Below, in pieces: positions 11,701 through 23,878 of a DNA stretch of 64,000 bases. Within the stretch, counting starts at the first letter, position 1. Each line of letters opens with the position of its first letter. The stretch comes from Primula veris (taxonomy: Eukaryota; Streptophyta; Magnoliopsida; Ericales; Primulaceae): contig OY821744.1 of the NCBI GenBank assembly GCA_963682055.1, positions 6,612,835 through 6,676,834 on the forward strand, written 5' to 3'. A model generated the notes under the pieces. It was not told the origin of the DNA, ran no database searches, and saw nothing but the letters and a program-made list of their open reading frames with translations. A program made the position numbers and the translations under genes.

Positions 11701-14700
11701 AGAGAGAGACGACTAGGGTGAAAAACCCTAGCCGCCGTAAGTATGACGGAACCTAATAAAACCACTCCAGACACCGTAACAAATAGACAGCTAATGCCTC
11801 CAGACCCTATCCCAACAAAATCCTTCGCATCGGTGGTTAGCGCACCACCTAAAAAAGATGAAATTCCTCTAAAAAAAGTTGGTTCTTATAAAGGTGAACC
11901 TTTGATTCAATTTTCTATGAATGATATTAAGCAATTGGCTGAACCTTTCAAAATATACTATAGTTGGAAAATTTACTCATGGAAAACCAGAAATTGCTGT
12001 TATAAGAAAATTGTTTGGAAAGTTAGACTTAAAAGCTAACTGCAATATAGGAATTCTGGATCACAAACATGTTCTTATTCGCTGTTTTCATGAGGAAGAT
12101 TTCACTAGAATTTGGTTAAAACAAATTTGGTATATAGAAGATTATCCTATGAGGGTGTTTAAGTGGACTTATAACTTCGACCCAGAAGTAGAAACCTCAT
12201 TAGCTCCTGTTTGGATAAATTTGCCTAAACTGCCTATTCATTTATATAACACATCAAGTATATACTCTATAGCAAGTGCCTTTGGGAAGCCTTTAAGGGT
12301 AGATGAGCCTACTTCTAAGCTATCTAGACCTAGCCTAGCCCGTATATGTGTGGAAATTGACCTAAAAACAGAGTTATTTGAACGTGTTAGAATAGGCTAT
12401 GGAGAAAAAGGGGGTTTCTGGCAGTATTGCAAGTATGAAGACTTACCAGAATATTGCAGTTTCTGCTACAAACAAGGACATAAAGAAGGACACTGTAAGT
12501 TCAAAAATACAGAGCAAATTAAAGACAATAAGATGGGTAACAAAAAAGCTGAAATTATTATAATGCAGCAACAAAAGAATAAGGATATAGAGACTACTCT
12601 ATACAAACCCAATAAGGAAGTAAATGGGAAAAAAGAGAGTACTAAAGAGTGGGTATACATAGCTAAGTTTCATTCTCAACAGCAGCAAAACACAGCAGTA
12701 GAAGTTAGGGTTAGTAAGAAGATCTCTCCTGAAAATAAGCCACAAAATAAAGTGATTGTTCAAATAGAAGATGAAGAGGAAAAAGAAGAAAAAGTTGATG
12801 AAGAGATTATATGTGATAAGCCAGAAACTCTAAACATACAGGAAGATACTAATAAAATTCCAAATAGTTCAACATGTATTACTAAAAGGAGTGTGAGTGA
12901 AGAAGTTAAGAAAATGTCTATAGTGCCCTATCAAGACTTCAGCTCTATAAATAATAGTTTTGTAGTTACAGAAATTACAGAAAAGAGCACAAATGGTGAT
13001 ACTGAGAATAACAGAGGAAGGAAAGAAAATGGGGTTGATTTAGAACCAGAATCTATGCTAGAGAAGGAAAAAGAATGGGAAGTTCAATTAACCAAGAGCC
13101 AACTAAAAAAGAAAAAGAAGTCAGAAATGGCAAGGAAAAAGATTCAAGAACAAGATATCCAAATGCAGCTAAGATCATCCTCTAATGTGGGGGATAGAAA
13201 AAGGTATATTTAATGATTAAGACCCTAGCATGGAATGTGAGAGGTATTGGGAATGGAGCTACACTAAGAAGAATAAAAAAACTATGTCTTGTTAATAAAA
13301 TAGTCCTATTGATTTGTATAGAACCTATGGTACAGAATGATAAAGTGGAGTTTTATAAGAGGAAAATAGGGTTTGATAATGTGCTTATTCATAAAGATAA
13401 TAAAATCTGGGTCTTTTCTAATGATGATTTAGAGATAAATGTGGTCAATGAAGGATGTCAGTGTATCAATTTTGAAGTTAAGTTATGGAATACTGCTATT
13501 CAAATCTCAGTTGTTTATGCTAAATGTACAGTGCAAGAAAGAAGGGATTTGTGGCAATTTTTGGAAAATTCTAAGACAACTAATCCTTGGTTAATAGTGG
13601 GAAACTTCAACACTGTATCTAAAGCAGAGGATAAAATAGGAGGTTTGAATATAAATGTAAATGGAGCTAATGACTATTTGGACTGTTTGGACAAGTGTGG
13701 GGTCTATGAGTTGAATTTTTTGGGTTCAAGGTTCACTTGGTGGAATAAAAGAGAAGGAGATAATGATAATGGAGAGAATTGATAAGGTTTGTGTAAATGA
13801 TAATTGTTCTAATATGTTTCACAGTATTACTTTGGAACATCTTTCTAAAGTTAATTCTGATCATAGTCCCCTATTAATCACTTTTACTATTGAAGGAGAC
13901 TATAACATCAGAAGATTCATTTTCCAAAAGTTTTGGGTAACACACTTTGAGTTCAAGAAGTTAATAACAGAAAACTGGGTGCATCATAAGGAAGGCAATG
14001 CTCTATTTTCTTTGGTACAAAATTTAAAAAGAATCAGGAAAACATTATCAAAATGGAGCAAAGTTACCTTTGGCAACATCTTCCAGCAAGTGATTGATGC
14101 AGAAGACTTGGTTAAGGGTGCAGAACAGCTTTTTGAGTTGGATCCATCTCCTGGAAAAAGAAGTGAACTAAGCAGATTAAAGGCAGAGCTAAACTATAAG
14201 CTTAAAATAGAAGAAGAATTCTGGAAACAAAAGGCAAATTTAAGGTGGGTTCTAGAGGGTGATGCTAATACCAAGTTTTATTACAGTGTGGTAAAAAAAA
14301 GAGGAGGAAGAGTACTATTTCCAGCATTATTGATGATAATGGGCAAGAATTAACAACAAAAGAAGACATTCAAAATGAGGCCATAAATTATTTTCAAAGG
14401 CTTCTAACAGCCACTAATATAACTGATTTTCAGTACAAAACTTTGGATATTATACCAAAGTGTGTTACAAATGAAGAAAATGAAGATTTAATAAAGGAAA
14501 TTACTCTAGAGGAAGTCAAAACAGCTGTGTGGGATCTGAAGAAAAGCAGTGCTCCTGGTATTGATGGTTTTAATGGTTTTTTCTTTACACACAGTTGGGA
14601 TATTATTGGTGGAGATTTACTTAAAGCAGTACAGCAGTTCTTTGCTGGTCAAGAAATACCTAATGCAATGTCTTCTACTCTTATTGTCCTAATTCCAAAG

Positions 14701-17700
14701 AAGACTAATGCAGATAAGTACTCAGATTTCAGACCTATCAGTTTATGTACTTTTTGCAACAAAGTTATTTCTAAAATTATGGCAACTAGATTATCTAATG
14801 TGTTGCCTAATATTATCTCAGAGAATCAAAGTGGCTTTGTTAAAAATAGAGATATTATAGACAACATTTTATTATCTCAAGAATTTATCTCTACTCTCAA
14901 TAAGAAGAACAGTGGTAATAATATAGCTTTGAAATTGGATATGAAAAAAGCTTATGACAAGATTTCATGACATTATATTGTTAGTGTTCTTAGAAAAATG
15001 GGTTTCTCAGAAATATGGATTGATAGAATATGGAGAATTATTTCTGATAATGGTATTTCTATACTGGTTAATGGTGCACCTACAGGGTACTTTAAGCCCA
15101 CTAATGGCTTAAGACAAGGAGACCCACTATCTTCAAGTCTTTTTATTATATGCTCAGAAGTTTTGTCCAGGAATCTCAATCATCTAACTAGCAAGAGGAG
15201 TTGGAAGTCTTTTAAAGCAGCTATTGGAACTCCTATTATCACACACGGCTTTTGCTGATGATATTATAATTTTCAGTGGAGCAGATACTAATTCTATTAA
15301 ACATATTCAAAGGGTTCTACAGCAGTATAATACAGGCTCAGGGCAAGAAGTTAATAAAGAGAAGAGCTTTATGTATATCTCTAAGGGGGTTACAGACAAG
15401 CAAAAAGAAGCAGTAAGCAAGATTATGAATATTGTTGTTAAAAAGCCTCCTTTTACCTATTTGGGGTGTAAGCTGTATTCTGGTCATAAAAAATGTATCC
15501 TATATCATGAACTTATTCTCAAAGTAAGAATCAAACTTTCAGGTTGGAAGTCTCAGTATTTAACTATGGGTGGCAAATTGTTACTTGCTAAACATGTACT
15601 TCAAACTATTCCTATTTATACTATGGCAGTTATGAATCCTCCAAGAAAGGTTATAAAAAAGATAGACCAAATAATAGCAAACTTTCTTTGGGGAAATTCT
15701 AATGGGAAGAATAAATATCATTGGGTTAAATGGAATAAAATCTGTAGACCTACTTCTGAAGGTGGATTAGGGTTGAGAAGTTTTGCAGTTATTTCTGAAG
15801 CTTTTGCTCTCAAACTTTGGTGGAAGTTTAGAACTAAAAATACTTTATGGTCTCAGTATATGAGAGCAAAATATTGCAAAAAGAAGCATCCTAATGAAAT
15901 TAGTGCTACTAAAGGTTCTAATACATGGTCTAGAATGATGCAAGTTAGGGAGGTGGCAGAAAAAGCCATTCTCTGGTTGATTGGAAAAGGGAATATATCA
16001 GTAAACCTAGACAATTGGGTTGGAAATGGTTCTTTAAAGGATCAATATATTGATAATAAGCTGCTTATGTCTCGGTTCATGTTTAATGATGGGTGGAACT
16101 ATGAAGCTATTGATGAAATTATTCCTATTTCTAAGCAGGGTCTGTTTAGTCAAAACTTAATTTATCAGGGGAAAGAATTGGATCAAGCTATTTGGATGGA
16201 GGACACTAATGGGGAGTTTACATTTAAATCTGCCTGGAATATTATGAGAAAGAAAAGTGCAAAAAACTGGCTCTATGACATGTTATGGGATAGAATAATA
16301 CCTTTGAAGATCTCCTGTTTTGCATGGAAGTGTTTCAATGCTGCTGTGCCAGTGGATCTTGCTATCAAAAGAATTGGAATTCAAATAGCCTCCAGCTGTG
16401 AATGCTGTAGGAAAAATGAAGAAAGTTTAGAGCATCTGCTATGCTCTAGTGTTATTGCTAAAGAAGTTTGGAAGTATTTTGCTCAGTATTTGGGAGTAAA
16501 TCAAAATGTTTTGACACTAAGGGGGAGATTTAGTTCTTGGTGGACACATGAGGAAAAAAGAGGACATTTTCCAGTAAAAAAGATTATCAAGGTACTTCCT
16601 GTGTACATTATTTGGGGCATTTGGAAAGCTCGCTGTGGTAGCAAATTTGATAATATAAATATGAATGCACAAAATATCATCATGGCTATTATTCGTTCAA
16701 TCCAGAATTACTCTAATATTGATAAAAGATTTCCAAAAAGTTGGGTGTGGAATGAATTGAATTTGTTACAAACAGTGAAGACTGGTAAAAAAGCTAGGGT
16801 TATTAAGTGGGAAAACCCTCCTACTGGATTCATGAAATTGAATACAGATGATTGTTTTAAAAGCTCAATCAATTCCAGTGGTGTAGGTGGTGTATTAAGG
16901 GATCATCAAGGTAAATTTATTCAAGGCTTCTATGGCAAAATCACAAGTAATTCAGGGATGGAAGCAGAAGCTAGTGTTATACTACAGGGTCTAACTGTGG
17001 TAAATAAGACAAATATTATTATAGAAAGTGACTGTCTAAATCTAATTAACATCTTGTCTGAAAAAAGCAAAAGTCCATGGAAGATGAAATTATTGATACA
17101 TAATATAAAGGAGAAGGTGAAAAATGGTACTTATCTATTGAATCATGTGGAAAGAGAGGCAAATTCTGGCGCTGATCTGTTGGCTAATCTGGGTATCAAT
17201 AATTCACTGATTTCAGAAGATATAGAGAAGTTTCCCATTAAATTTAGAAATATTATGAAGCTGGAGGCAAGAGGTATTTCTTATCTGCGATTGCGAAATG
17301 AAGAAGAAGCTTGAGTTTTCTGTCTCTTCTTTGATAATGGAGTTAGATGAGAATGAGAAGGAGAAGACCAGTCCAAACGGTGATATATGGTCAATGACAC
17401 TATTGGTCCCCCGAATATTGAAGAATTATTTCCTTAAATTAGGATTAAATCTAAGAGTATTAATTTTGTTCAATCAAGCCCTGTATCTTTTAAGTTTGTT
17501 CATATTGATACTTTGTTTTTGTTTTTGTGGGGTTTTTCATCCACTTTTTTTAAACCAATAAATAAAAGAGTGGGTTTTCCCCACTATTAATATAAAAAAG
17601 ATTAGCGACAAGAATATGGATTAGATTCACTACATTGTTAAAAGAAAATTTGAGGTATGTGAATTTTTTATTTAATAAATAAAGGATTATAGATTAGTAC

Positions 17701-17948
17701 TGAAGTAATTAAAATTCCAGGTAAGAATGTTAGATTACTTACTAATCCATGTAGGAGTAGCCTAGATAGTAGATATCCGCTACTTATGCATATGCAACAT
17801 ATTGCAGGATCCGGGAAGTACTCCAGCAAAAAGAATATGGACATCTCTCGATGTGGGAACCGAAATTTTTGTTAGCAACCAAGACGAAGTAGCTGAATGG
17901 ACGTTAAGCGATTTCGATGTTATTCTAACATCTCCATCCAAAGTATAA
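5710..17948 (+). CDS. Secreted plant protein of unknown function (DUF7705-like), four exons
   Basis: Exons are 5710-5953, 8361-8971, 10392-10907 and 17808-17948. All junctions are GT-AG and the phases fit, giving 503 residues. The first 20 residues (MGDKILVLWLVLIMGANALA) form a clear signal peptide with an Ala-x-Ala cleavage site, so the product is probably secreted or wall-localised. The mature part is rich in Cys, Gly, Pro and Trp. Conserved-looking stretches include VTEADNKLGVG, LYLGSLCQVED, GRFPCFGKGCMNQP, YHFYCPPSNA and GDGWIGDSRTWELDVGG. I recognise it as the plant-specific family I remember as DUF7705; this name was not verified and no biochemical function is known to me. Intron 3 is 6.9 kb because it holds a LINE in the sense direction. 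The reading frame itself is intact, so the gene may still be expressed. Confidence 0.82.
5954..8360 (+). other. Intron 1 of the secreted-protein gene, with an internal direct repeat
   Basis: The donor is GTAATT at 5954 and the acceptor follows a pyrimidine-rich tract ending CTTATAG at 8360. Inside, a block beginning CTAGATTCACG occurs at 7357-7399 and again at 7610-7652, within a longer imperfect duplication with a period near 250 bp that also repeats AGTTTTAATTTTAAATTAATT. No gene was seen. Confidence 0.7.
11743..13213 (+). pseudogene. LINE ORF1: DUF4283-like and CCHC zinc knuckle, frameshifted
   Basis: Translation starts at ATG 11743 (MTEPNKTTPD). The conserved DUF4283-type region begins in this frame, but near 11949-11953, in an A-run, it continues in the next frame (11921 frame, from about KYTIVGKF). 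This indicates a single-base insertion. The rest is open to 13213: RHVLI-like and MRVFKWT motifs, LPKLPIHLYN, then a knuckle C-x2-C-x4-H-x4-C (CSFCYKQGHKEGHC, about 12456-12500), then a Lys/Glu-rich tail. In plant L1 elements this protein binds the element RNA. The stop codon overlaps the ORF2 start (TAATG at 13211-13215), an arrangement that could allow coupled translation. Confidence 0.88.
13213..17314 (+). pseudogene. LINE ORF2: endonuclease, reverse transcriptase, RNase H, disrupted
   Basis: The endonuclease starts at 13213 (MIKTLAWNVRGIGN). Its expected GDFN motif reads GNFN here, a change at a catalytic Asp. Frame changes occur near 13760-13780, near 14310 (after KKRGGR) and near 15200-15247, and a TGA at 14968-14970 sits where relatives have Trp after KAYDKIS. 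Reverse-transcriptase motifs remain: SAPGIDGF, PISLC, NQSGFVKNRDI, KAYDK, NGLRQGDPLSS and the catalytic FADD (15251-15262). A zinc-binding region (CECCRKNEESLEHLLC) and a C-terminal RNase H (LNTDD, EAEA, ESDC, GADLLAN, about 16830-17180) follow. With at least four lesions it cannot make a functional ORF2 protein. Confidence 0.92.
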
Positions 17949-19079
17949 TCAAAGCATGCGCAAGACTATACTGCGTAGTTTGTGTAGATTAGATAGTTTT
18001 TCAAGGTAAAGATATCAAGAGAGTGAGTTCACAGAGTTATGATTTCCATTTCGGAAGTTTCAGCTGACTCTTTTTTTTGGTTGGAAAAGAGAAGAGAACC
18101 GTCTCATTATAACACTTGTAATGAGTTGTAAACTGAAAATTGGTTCTAACAAAAAATGTAATTTTCTTTCATTTGCAAAAAGCAAATGAACACAATGAAG
18201 GAAAATGGGAGGATTCAAGATAATCCCCAAAATTGGTAGATTGTTGCAAGTTATAATGATCTGAAGCTTTCTGCAGCTTGATAAAACACAAGGCAAAATA
18301 TGACAGATTAGTGTTGATCGTTAATTTTCTCAGATGTTGGAAGGGTCTGTAAGAATAATCAACGGGATATACAGGTTTATGAATTATGATTACTAATCTG
18401 CATTTGGGTTTCTTTTCTCATTCTTCTTCGCTTCCTATTCTTGATGTATAATTCGGCTGTGCTTTTATGTTTCAGAAATATGCAGCTTCTCGACTTTTGA
18501 ACTCATACTTTAACGTTTCGGTTTTGGCTTCCAAAACAGACAGCTATATTGGACTGACTTCGGTTATAGGAAACTTCAAATTTAATACTCATGTTCAATA
18601 CGCATAATTACTTCAAATAAATGCAAGTGCTAAATGCTTTGTAACATCCAAATAAAAAGTTATCCAATTTTTTAATTTTGTCCACTAAAATGTAGTACCT
18701 TAACTTTTCAAAATTACAAAATCGATTCAAATTCTCGAATTATTTCATGAGCAAAACTTGATATCCTCCAAATTATCCCCAAGACCTGGAGGAGATGGCG
18801 CCTAGTTGATGTAATAGTTTTAGCTATAACACAAAATATTCAAGTCCCAAGTAATACACAACCCCCTGGTTTTTTAGAGCAAAAGAAATGAAGTGCTTAC
18901 AACTGAAAATTAGACAACCAAGTATAAACTGCTCAATGTGACAAGCACCACTAGTGTAATTTCCGGACGAAATATTTCGGTTTCAAGCTGTAAAATTCAC
19001 ATACGACAAAACCACCTTATATATTACATATTGAATTCAGAAAATCTTACAGCAGAAAGAGAGGAAGAGAGAGAGAGAT
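17949..19079. other. 3' flank of the secreted-protein gene and intergenic DNA
   Basis: The first few hundred bases are probably the 3'UTR of the secreted-protein gene. No other gene was recognised. A GA-rich leader (19058-19079) immediately precedes the next start codon. Confidence 0.5.
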
Positions 19080-19298
19080 ATGAGAGGACAGAAACCGAGT
19101 TGCACAGCGATTTTAGTAGCATTGGTGGTGGTGGTATTTTCTGTAAGTATTAGCAAAATTGAAGCTTCGGTATCTGATTGTACCAAAGATTGCATGCCGA
19201 TTTGTATAAAATCAACAAGCGCTAGTATCGATGATTGTCGAAGCGCTTGTGAAACATATTGCAAAACACAAGGTTCGGAAAGCTGGAATTGGCCTTAA
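19080..19298 (+). CDS. Small secreted six-cysteine (thionin-like) peptide, 72 aa
   Basis: The start at 19080 follows a GAGAGAGAT leader. Residues 1 to about 29 form a signal peptide: basic start, hydrophobic ILVALVVVVFSVSIS, then IEA. The mature part of about 43 residues has six cysteines in two C-x3-C-x3-C triplets separated by about 12 residues (the first inside DCTKDCMPIC, the second inside DDCRSACETYC). This resembles plant small secreted peptides annotated as thionin-like, which are often linked to defence or reproduction. The frame is a single exon with no disruption. The role is inferred from size, signal peptide and cysteine spacing only. Confidence 0.72.
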   Translation: MRGQKPSCTAILVALVVVVFSVSISKIEASVSDCTKDCMPICIKSTSASIDDCRSACETYCKTQGSESWNWP

Positions 19299-20362
19299 AT
19301 TTACAACACTACACCACAAATTAGCAGACCATCAGGATAGCTCAATCTATCAAGTCTTGCATCTTATATTCATAAAATTATTGATTCGGATCATCTCAGC
19401 ACTACGTTCACCTGATTAATAAACGTAGAAGAGTATTCTGCTCTTTGCTTTCTGGTTCTGTCAACCTAACAATCTTTTTTATAACAGATATTGGTTCATC
19501 CTTTATACAGTTCCATTTCACTTTCAATTGCAAAAATAGCATTACATTTGAGATGAAATCCCATAGCCTAACCTTTTGGAACTGAAACACGGTTAGCAAG
19601 ACTACTCGACCCCAAACAAAATCCATATTTATCACTAGATTTGGGACGAAATATCATCCATAAGTATTCCAGTATCTCATTTCTCGAACTTTGGTATTAA
19701 TATTGCTGCTATTGAAATTATAAGAACCAAGCCATTTCTAACTAATCTATATCGCAAAAGTTACTGAGCTAATTGGAATTGCAAACCGAAAATATCAGCT
19801 GTTAAACACATCAACTCCTGGATCTGTGATTGTCCTTTAGAACCCAATCATAGTTGATATAGTCCAAACACAATATGCATAAATCTATAGCAGGATAAAA
19901 TACCTTTAGCATCTTTGAAAACTAGGAAAACAAGCAAGTATTTAGATCAATGTTCGTAATTCATCACAGATCGAGATAAATAATTACAGAAAGAGGGGAG
20001 GGGATTGAGAGATCACAAAACAATGAAATTGAAAAACGAACTCACAGAATATATTTTTATTTTTTATTGTAACAAATAACATAAAAATACAAACTTGTTG
20101 CAGTACAACTTGCTAACATGCAGGATGTACAACCCCCATCATCAACCGACTCTTCTAATTCATGAAAAGACAACAACGAAAAGGCCTCACTTATGGCCAA
20201 TTAGGACCCAAATGCCAAAAACTAAAATGGTAAAAGTAAAAAGAATGAAATACAGAAACCAACACTTTTTTTTTTGAAATGTCAAACAATAAGCAGAAAT
20301 AGTATCACGGCCAAGACGAATGCGTGACTCGTATAGCATAAATAAGCCACAAATGATTTAAT
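19299..20362. other. 3' flanks of the convergent peptide and SAM synthetase genes
   Basis: The peptide gene (+) and the SAM synthetase gene (-) converge here. The part from about 20050 to 20362 is probably the SAM synthetase 3'UTR; the minus strand has AATAAA-like signals near 20055-20070. No other gene was recognised. Confidence 0.5.
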
Positions 20363-21787
20363 TTAAGCTTGTGGCTTATCCCACTTAAGGGGCTTCACAA
20401 CTTCCCAGGTGAAATCGGGGTCATCTCTTCCAAAGTGTCCATAAGCAGCAGTTTTCAAGAACCTATCGTTACCACCTCTTTTCAAATCCAAGTTAATCGC
20501 AATCATACCAGGCCTAAAATCAAAACTCTCCTTCACGATACTGAGAATCTCCTTATCGGGTATCTTCCCAGTTTTGTAAGTATCTACGAAAACAGACAAA
20601 GGCTCAGGAACACCAATAGCATAAGACACCTGCACAATGCACCTGCGAGCAAGCCCATTCGCCACAATACTCTTAGCAGCTTGCCTAACAATGTATGCCC
20701 CACTCCTATCCACCTTGGTGGGGTCTTTTCCCGAGAAAGCACCACCACCGTGAGCTCCCCATCCACCGTATGTATCTATAATGATTTTGCGGCCAGTGAG
20801 TCCTGCGTCACCATGGGGTCCACCAATGACAAAACGGCCAGATGGGTTGAGATGGAAGATGGTTTTCTCGTCGAGGTATTGAGCTGGGACGACAGGCTTG
20901 ATGACGTGCTCTTTAAGGTCGGCAGCAATTTCATCATTGGTTACGGTCTCGTCATGTTGAGTAGAGATAAGGATAGTGTGGACACGTAGAGGTACCATAG
21001 CACCGTTCTCGTTATAGTACTCGACTGTGACCTGCAGGGAGGAACTACTTGGTTAAAAAAGACCCCATTTTGGGTAATAAAAAATTACAAGCTTTTTGTC
21101 TTTTGGTATGTATTTTAGCCAATTCTCTTTGTACAGCACTTCAGTGTGTAAAAATAGATTTCTCTTGATGTCTTCATGTAAAAGACTGTAATCACCAGTC
21201 AGCCTAAGAAAAAAAAAATCGAATATATGGATTTCAAGTTTTATTAGATTCTTTTTTATGGTTTGGCAACTGACCTGAGTTTTGCCATCAGGTCTGACCC
21301 ACGGGCAAGTCCCATTCTTCCTGACCTCAGTCAGCTTTGCACCAATCTTGGTTGCCAAAACATGACTCAACGGCATAAACTCAGGGGTCTCATCCGTAGC
21401 ATACCCAAACATATGCCCTTGGTCTCCCGCCCCAATCTCCTCAGGTCTCTTTGTCAAATGTCCATGGACACCCTGTGCAATATCAGGACTCTGTTGCTCA
21501 ATATTGACCAAAACCTTACAGTTATCAGCGTCTAGGCCCACGTCGGCAGATACGAACCCAATGTTCCTGCACGTGGTACGGACGATTTTTTCATAGTCGA
21601 TGTTGGCCTTGGTTGTGATTTCACCAAAAACCATGACCATATTGGTCTTTGTGCATGTCTCGCAGGCAACCTTGCTGTCGGGGTCCTGGGCAAGGCAAGC
21701 ATCAAGGACTGCGTCGGAGATCTGATCGCAGAGCTTGTCGGGGTGTCCTTCGTTCACGGACTCGGAGGTAAATAGGAAGGTCTCCAT
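20363..21787 (-). CDS. SAMS: S-adenosylmethionine synthetase (methionine adenosyltransferase)
   Basis: It makes S-adenosylmethionine from methionine and ATP, the main methyl donor and precursor of ethylene, polyamines and nicotianamine; the enzyme is mainly cytosolic. CDS exons on the minus strand are 21275-21787 (171 codons) and 20363-21031 (222 codons plus stop), giving 393 residues, the normal plant length. The 243-bp intron has GTCAGT at the donor and CCTGCAG at the acceptor. Motifs: GHPDK (residues 14-18, ATP site), signature 1 [12 protein letters not shown] (119-130), signature 2 GGGAFSGKD (266-274), and [11 protein letters not shown]. No disruption was seen. A second, 5'UTR intron ends one base before the start codon. 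Confidence 0.97.
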
Positions 21788-22449
21788 TCTGTCATTTAAT
21801 CATATAAAAACAATTAGAATTTAGAGGGAGAAGAAAACATTATAAATTGCAATAGAGTGACAGTTGGAATTTGAATGTCTTTCAAATAGCACATGCATAT
21901 AAAAGAACAAGTAAACAGAGGAACCCATCTACAAAAGACGGATAACTATGCTTATCAAGAAAAATAAACTTCAAATGCTTTATATAAAAGTACACTGCTT
22001 ACAAGATTATACAAAGATCCAAATGTATTTAGTATTTTTTGCAAGTTGAATGTCCAATAGAACAGCACCTACTTAAACAAAAGACAACTAACTACACATA
22101 ATTGATTAATGCTTAACAAGGAGAAATTGTCTCCTCTTAAGAGTTATTTAAAGATACAATGTTAGGTAAGAAAGTGAAGTTAGCGACTGTCTTAATCCTA
22201 GCTTTAGTGGCAACCATTATTCAGCAAGTGTTATATTTGATTAATGGTACAATTATTAATTGACCAAACTGGTCAAATTTCATACAGCACAAGTACAATT
22301 TGGCATAATTGAATCACAATAACTGAACTGTCTTTCAGAAATATGATTAATATCTCACTATTTGCAGATCCAAGCAACTTAGAGCGATCATAAAGCATAT
22401 ATCAGCACACTCGCTACCTTAGTCTAATACATGTTTGGCAGCTCAATTT

Positions 22450-22735
22450 TCGAAAAATAGATCTGTCGCATGGTTACAAAATAGTACAATTTTCTTAACA
22501 GCCAATTGCTCTAAAAGTCCTGATCATAGTTAATTTAGCGAAAAATAATTTAGATCTGTCAATATGGATACAAAAGAGTACAATTTTCTTAACAACCAAT
22601 TGCTCTAAAAGTTCTGATTATAGCTAATTTTGCAAAAAATACATAAGATCTGTCAACATGGCTACAAAACAGTACAATTTTCTCTACAGCCTTTTGCTAT
22701 AAAAGTCCTGATTATAGCTAATTTTTTTTCATAAA
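22450..22735. repeat. Three tandem copies of a repeat of about 95 bp in the SAM synthetase leader intron
   Basis: Each unit contains AGATCTGTC, then TACAAAA, GTACAATTTTCT, TTGCT, TAAAAGT and CTGAT, in the same order and spacing. Units start near 22460, 22553 and 22648. Copies differ by scattered substitutions. Confidence 0.85.
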
Positions 22736-23422
22736 AACCTCATGGTAGAGTAGAGTTTGCTCAAATGGTAGATCTGTAAGTATCATATCCAAAACCATAA
22801 AAATATGTTGATAACTAGTACATGTGTACACTACAACTTTATTAAATTGCCTTATTTCCATATTGTTGAACTAATATTACTTTTTGCTTTTTGAGTACAT
22901 ATATAGTTTTTTAATAAACAAGAAAACGCCTTTTCTACAAGTTTTGGCATTTACGCTCGAGTTCAACCTTTAAGTAGGAAAAAAATGATGCTATGAACCA
23001 TCAAAAAGTAATTTATCATGTAACATTTTTAAACTAAACTCCAATTAATCAACAAAAATACAAAACATATTCAATTATACTCAATTTATCAAATGTCAAC
23101 CGTGAAGTAGTTTTTTTTTCAATAAAACTAAACAGATCTAAACTTCAACTTCACCATACATTTCTCATAAAAATAATATCAAACAAATCTTATCTCAAAA
23201 TCAAAAGAATTTCAACATGCATTTTATTATGTAGCAGTTACAGTATCACTAAAATTGAACTCCAATAAATGAACACCGAATACAAATTACATACTAAAAT
23301 ATGTTTGAAGTCGTTTTTTTTTTCAAAATAAGCTAAAAAGATTCAATTGTTATCATATTAAATCAACACAAAATAATAGCATACAGTTCTCAACTAACAA
23401 AATCAACATAATTAGGTGGTAT

Positions 23423-23574
23423 TAAACTAGCAAATCATACAATTGTAAAATCATTTTTCTATTAACCTAAACAGATCCAATATATAATCAGCAGATTGAG
23501 TGTACTAAACTAGCAAATTATACAATTATATAGTCATTTTCTAGTAACCTAAACAGATCCAATATATTATCAGC
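23423..23574. repeat. 80-bp tandem duplication in the SAM synthetase leader intron
   Basis: Two copies (about 23423-23494 and 23503-23574) share TAAACTAGCAAAT, ATACAATT, CCTAAACAGATCCAATATA and ATCAGCA in order. Confidence 0.85.
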
Positions 23575-23865
23575 ATACAGTTTGCATATATACATACATA
23601 TCACATATATATGTATGTATATATGTATATATAGTAAAAGCTAAAAAAACGCTTAAAGAGGTTACTGTAAAGGAACCTATTTAACAAGCCTCAATAGTTC
23701 AATACATATATAATTTATATATATATATATATATATTATTTGTATAAATAAATAACTTACTGGCAACCGAGATCTGAACAAAGTATATAGAGAGAGAATA
23801 TGAATATGAATATGAATATGAATAAGAAAAGAGAGGTTTTGCAATGAATTTGGACGATATGTGGG

Positions 23866-23878
23866 GTCTATTTATGGT
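23866..23878 (-). promoter_or_regulatory. Putative TATA box of the SAM synthetase gene
   Basis: The minus strand reads CCATAAATAGACC about 100 bp upstream of the leader-intron donor. This leaves a plausible 5'UTR first exon of about 75-80 nt, which contains an ATTCAT hexamer repeat (about 23797-23823). The transcription start itself is inferred. Confidence 0.5.

Larger units (their letters stand above)
11689..17599 (+). mobile_element. L1-type LINE inserted in intron 3
   Basis: A non-LTR retrotransposon of about 5.9 kb. It is flanked by perfect 16-bp copies of GATTAGCGACAAGAAT (11673-11688 and 17600-17615), the target-site duplication. It has a short 5' leader with AAACCCTAG motifs, ORF1 (DUF4283-like region plus CCHC knuckle), ORF2 (endonuclease, reverse transcriptase, zinc-binding region, RNase H), and an AT-rich 3' tail ending in a short A-run. 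This domain order is that of plant L1 elements. The perfect target duplication suggests modest age, yet both ORFs carry disruptions. It lies in the same direction as the host gene. Confidence 0.95.
21788..23761 (-). other. 5'UTR intron of the SAM synthetase gene
   Basis: On the minus strand a donor CCA/GTAAGTTATT at 23761/23760 and an acceptor ATGACAG at 21789 define a 1972-bp leader intron that ends one base before the ATG. Leader introns are common in plant SAM synthetase genes and often raise expression. It contains two sets of tandem repeats, listed separately, and is otherwise AT-rich. Confidence 0.75.

Noticed and set aside
17298..17561. An 87-codon frame after LINE ORF2
   Set aside because: It overlaps the end of ORF2 and lies in the LINE 3' tail. 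Its sequence is low-complexity hydrophobic, with no known domain.
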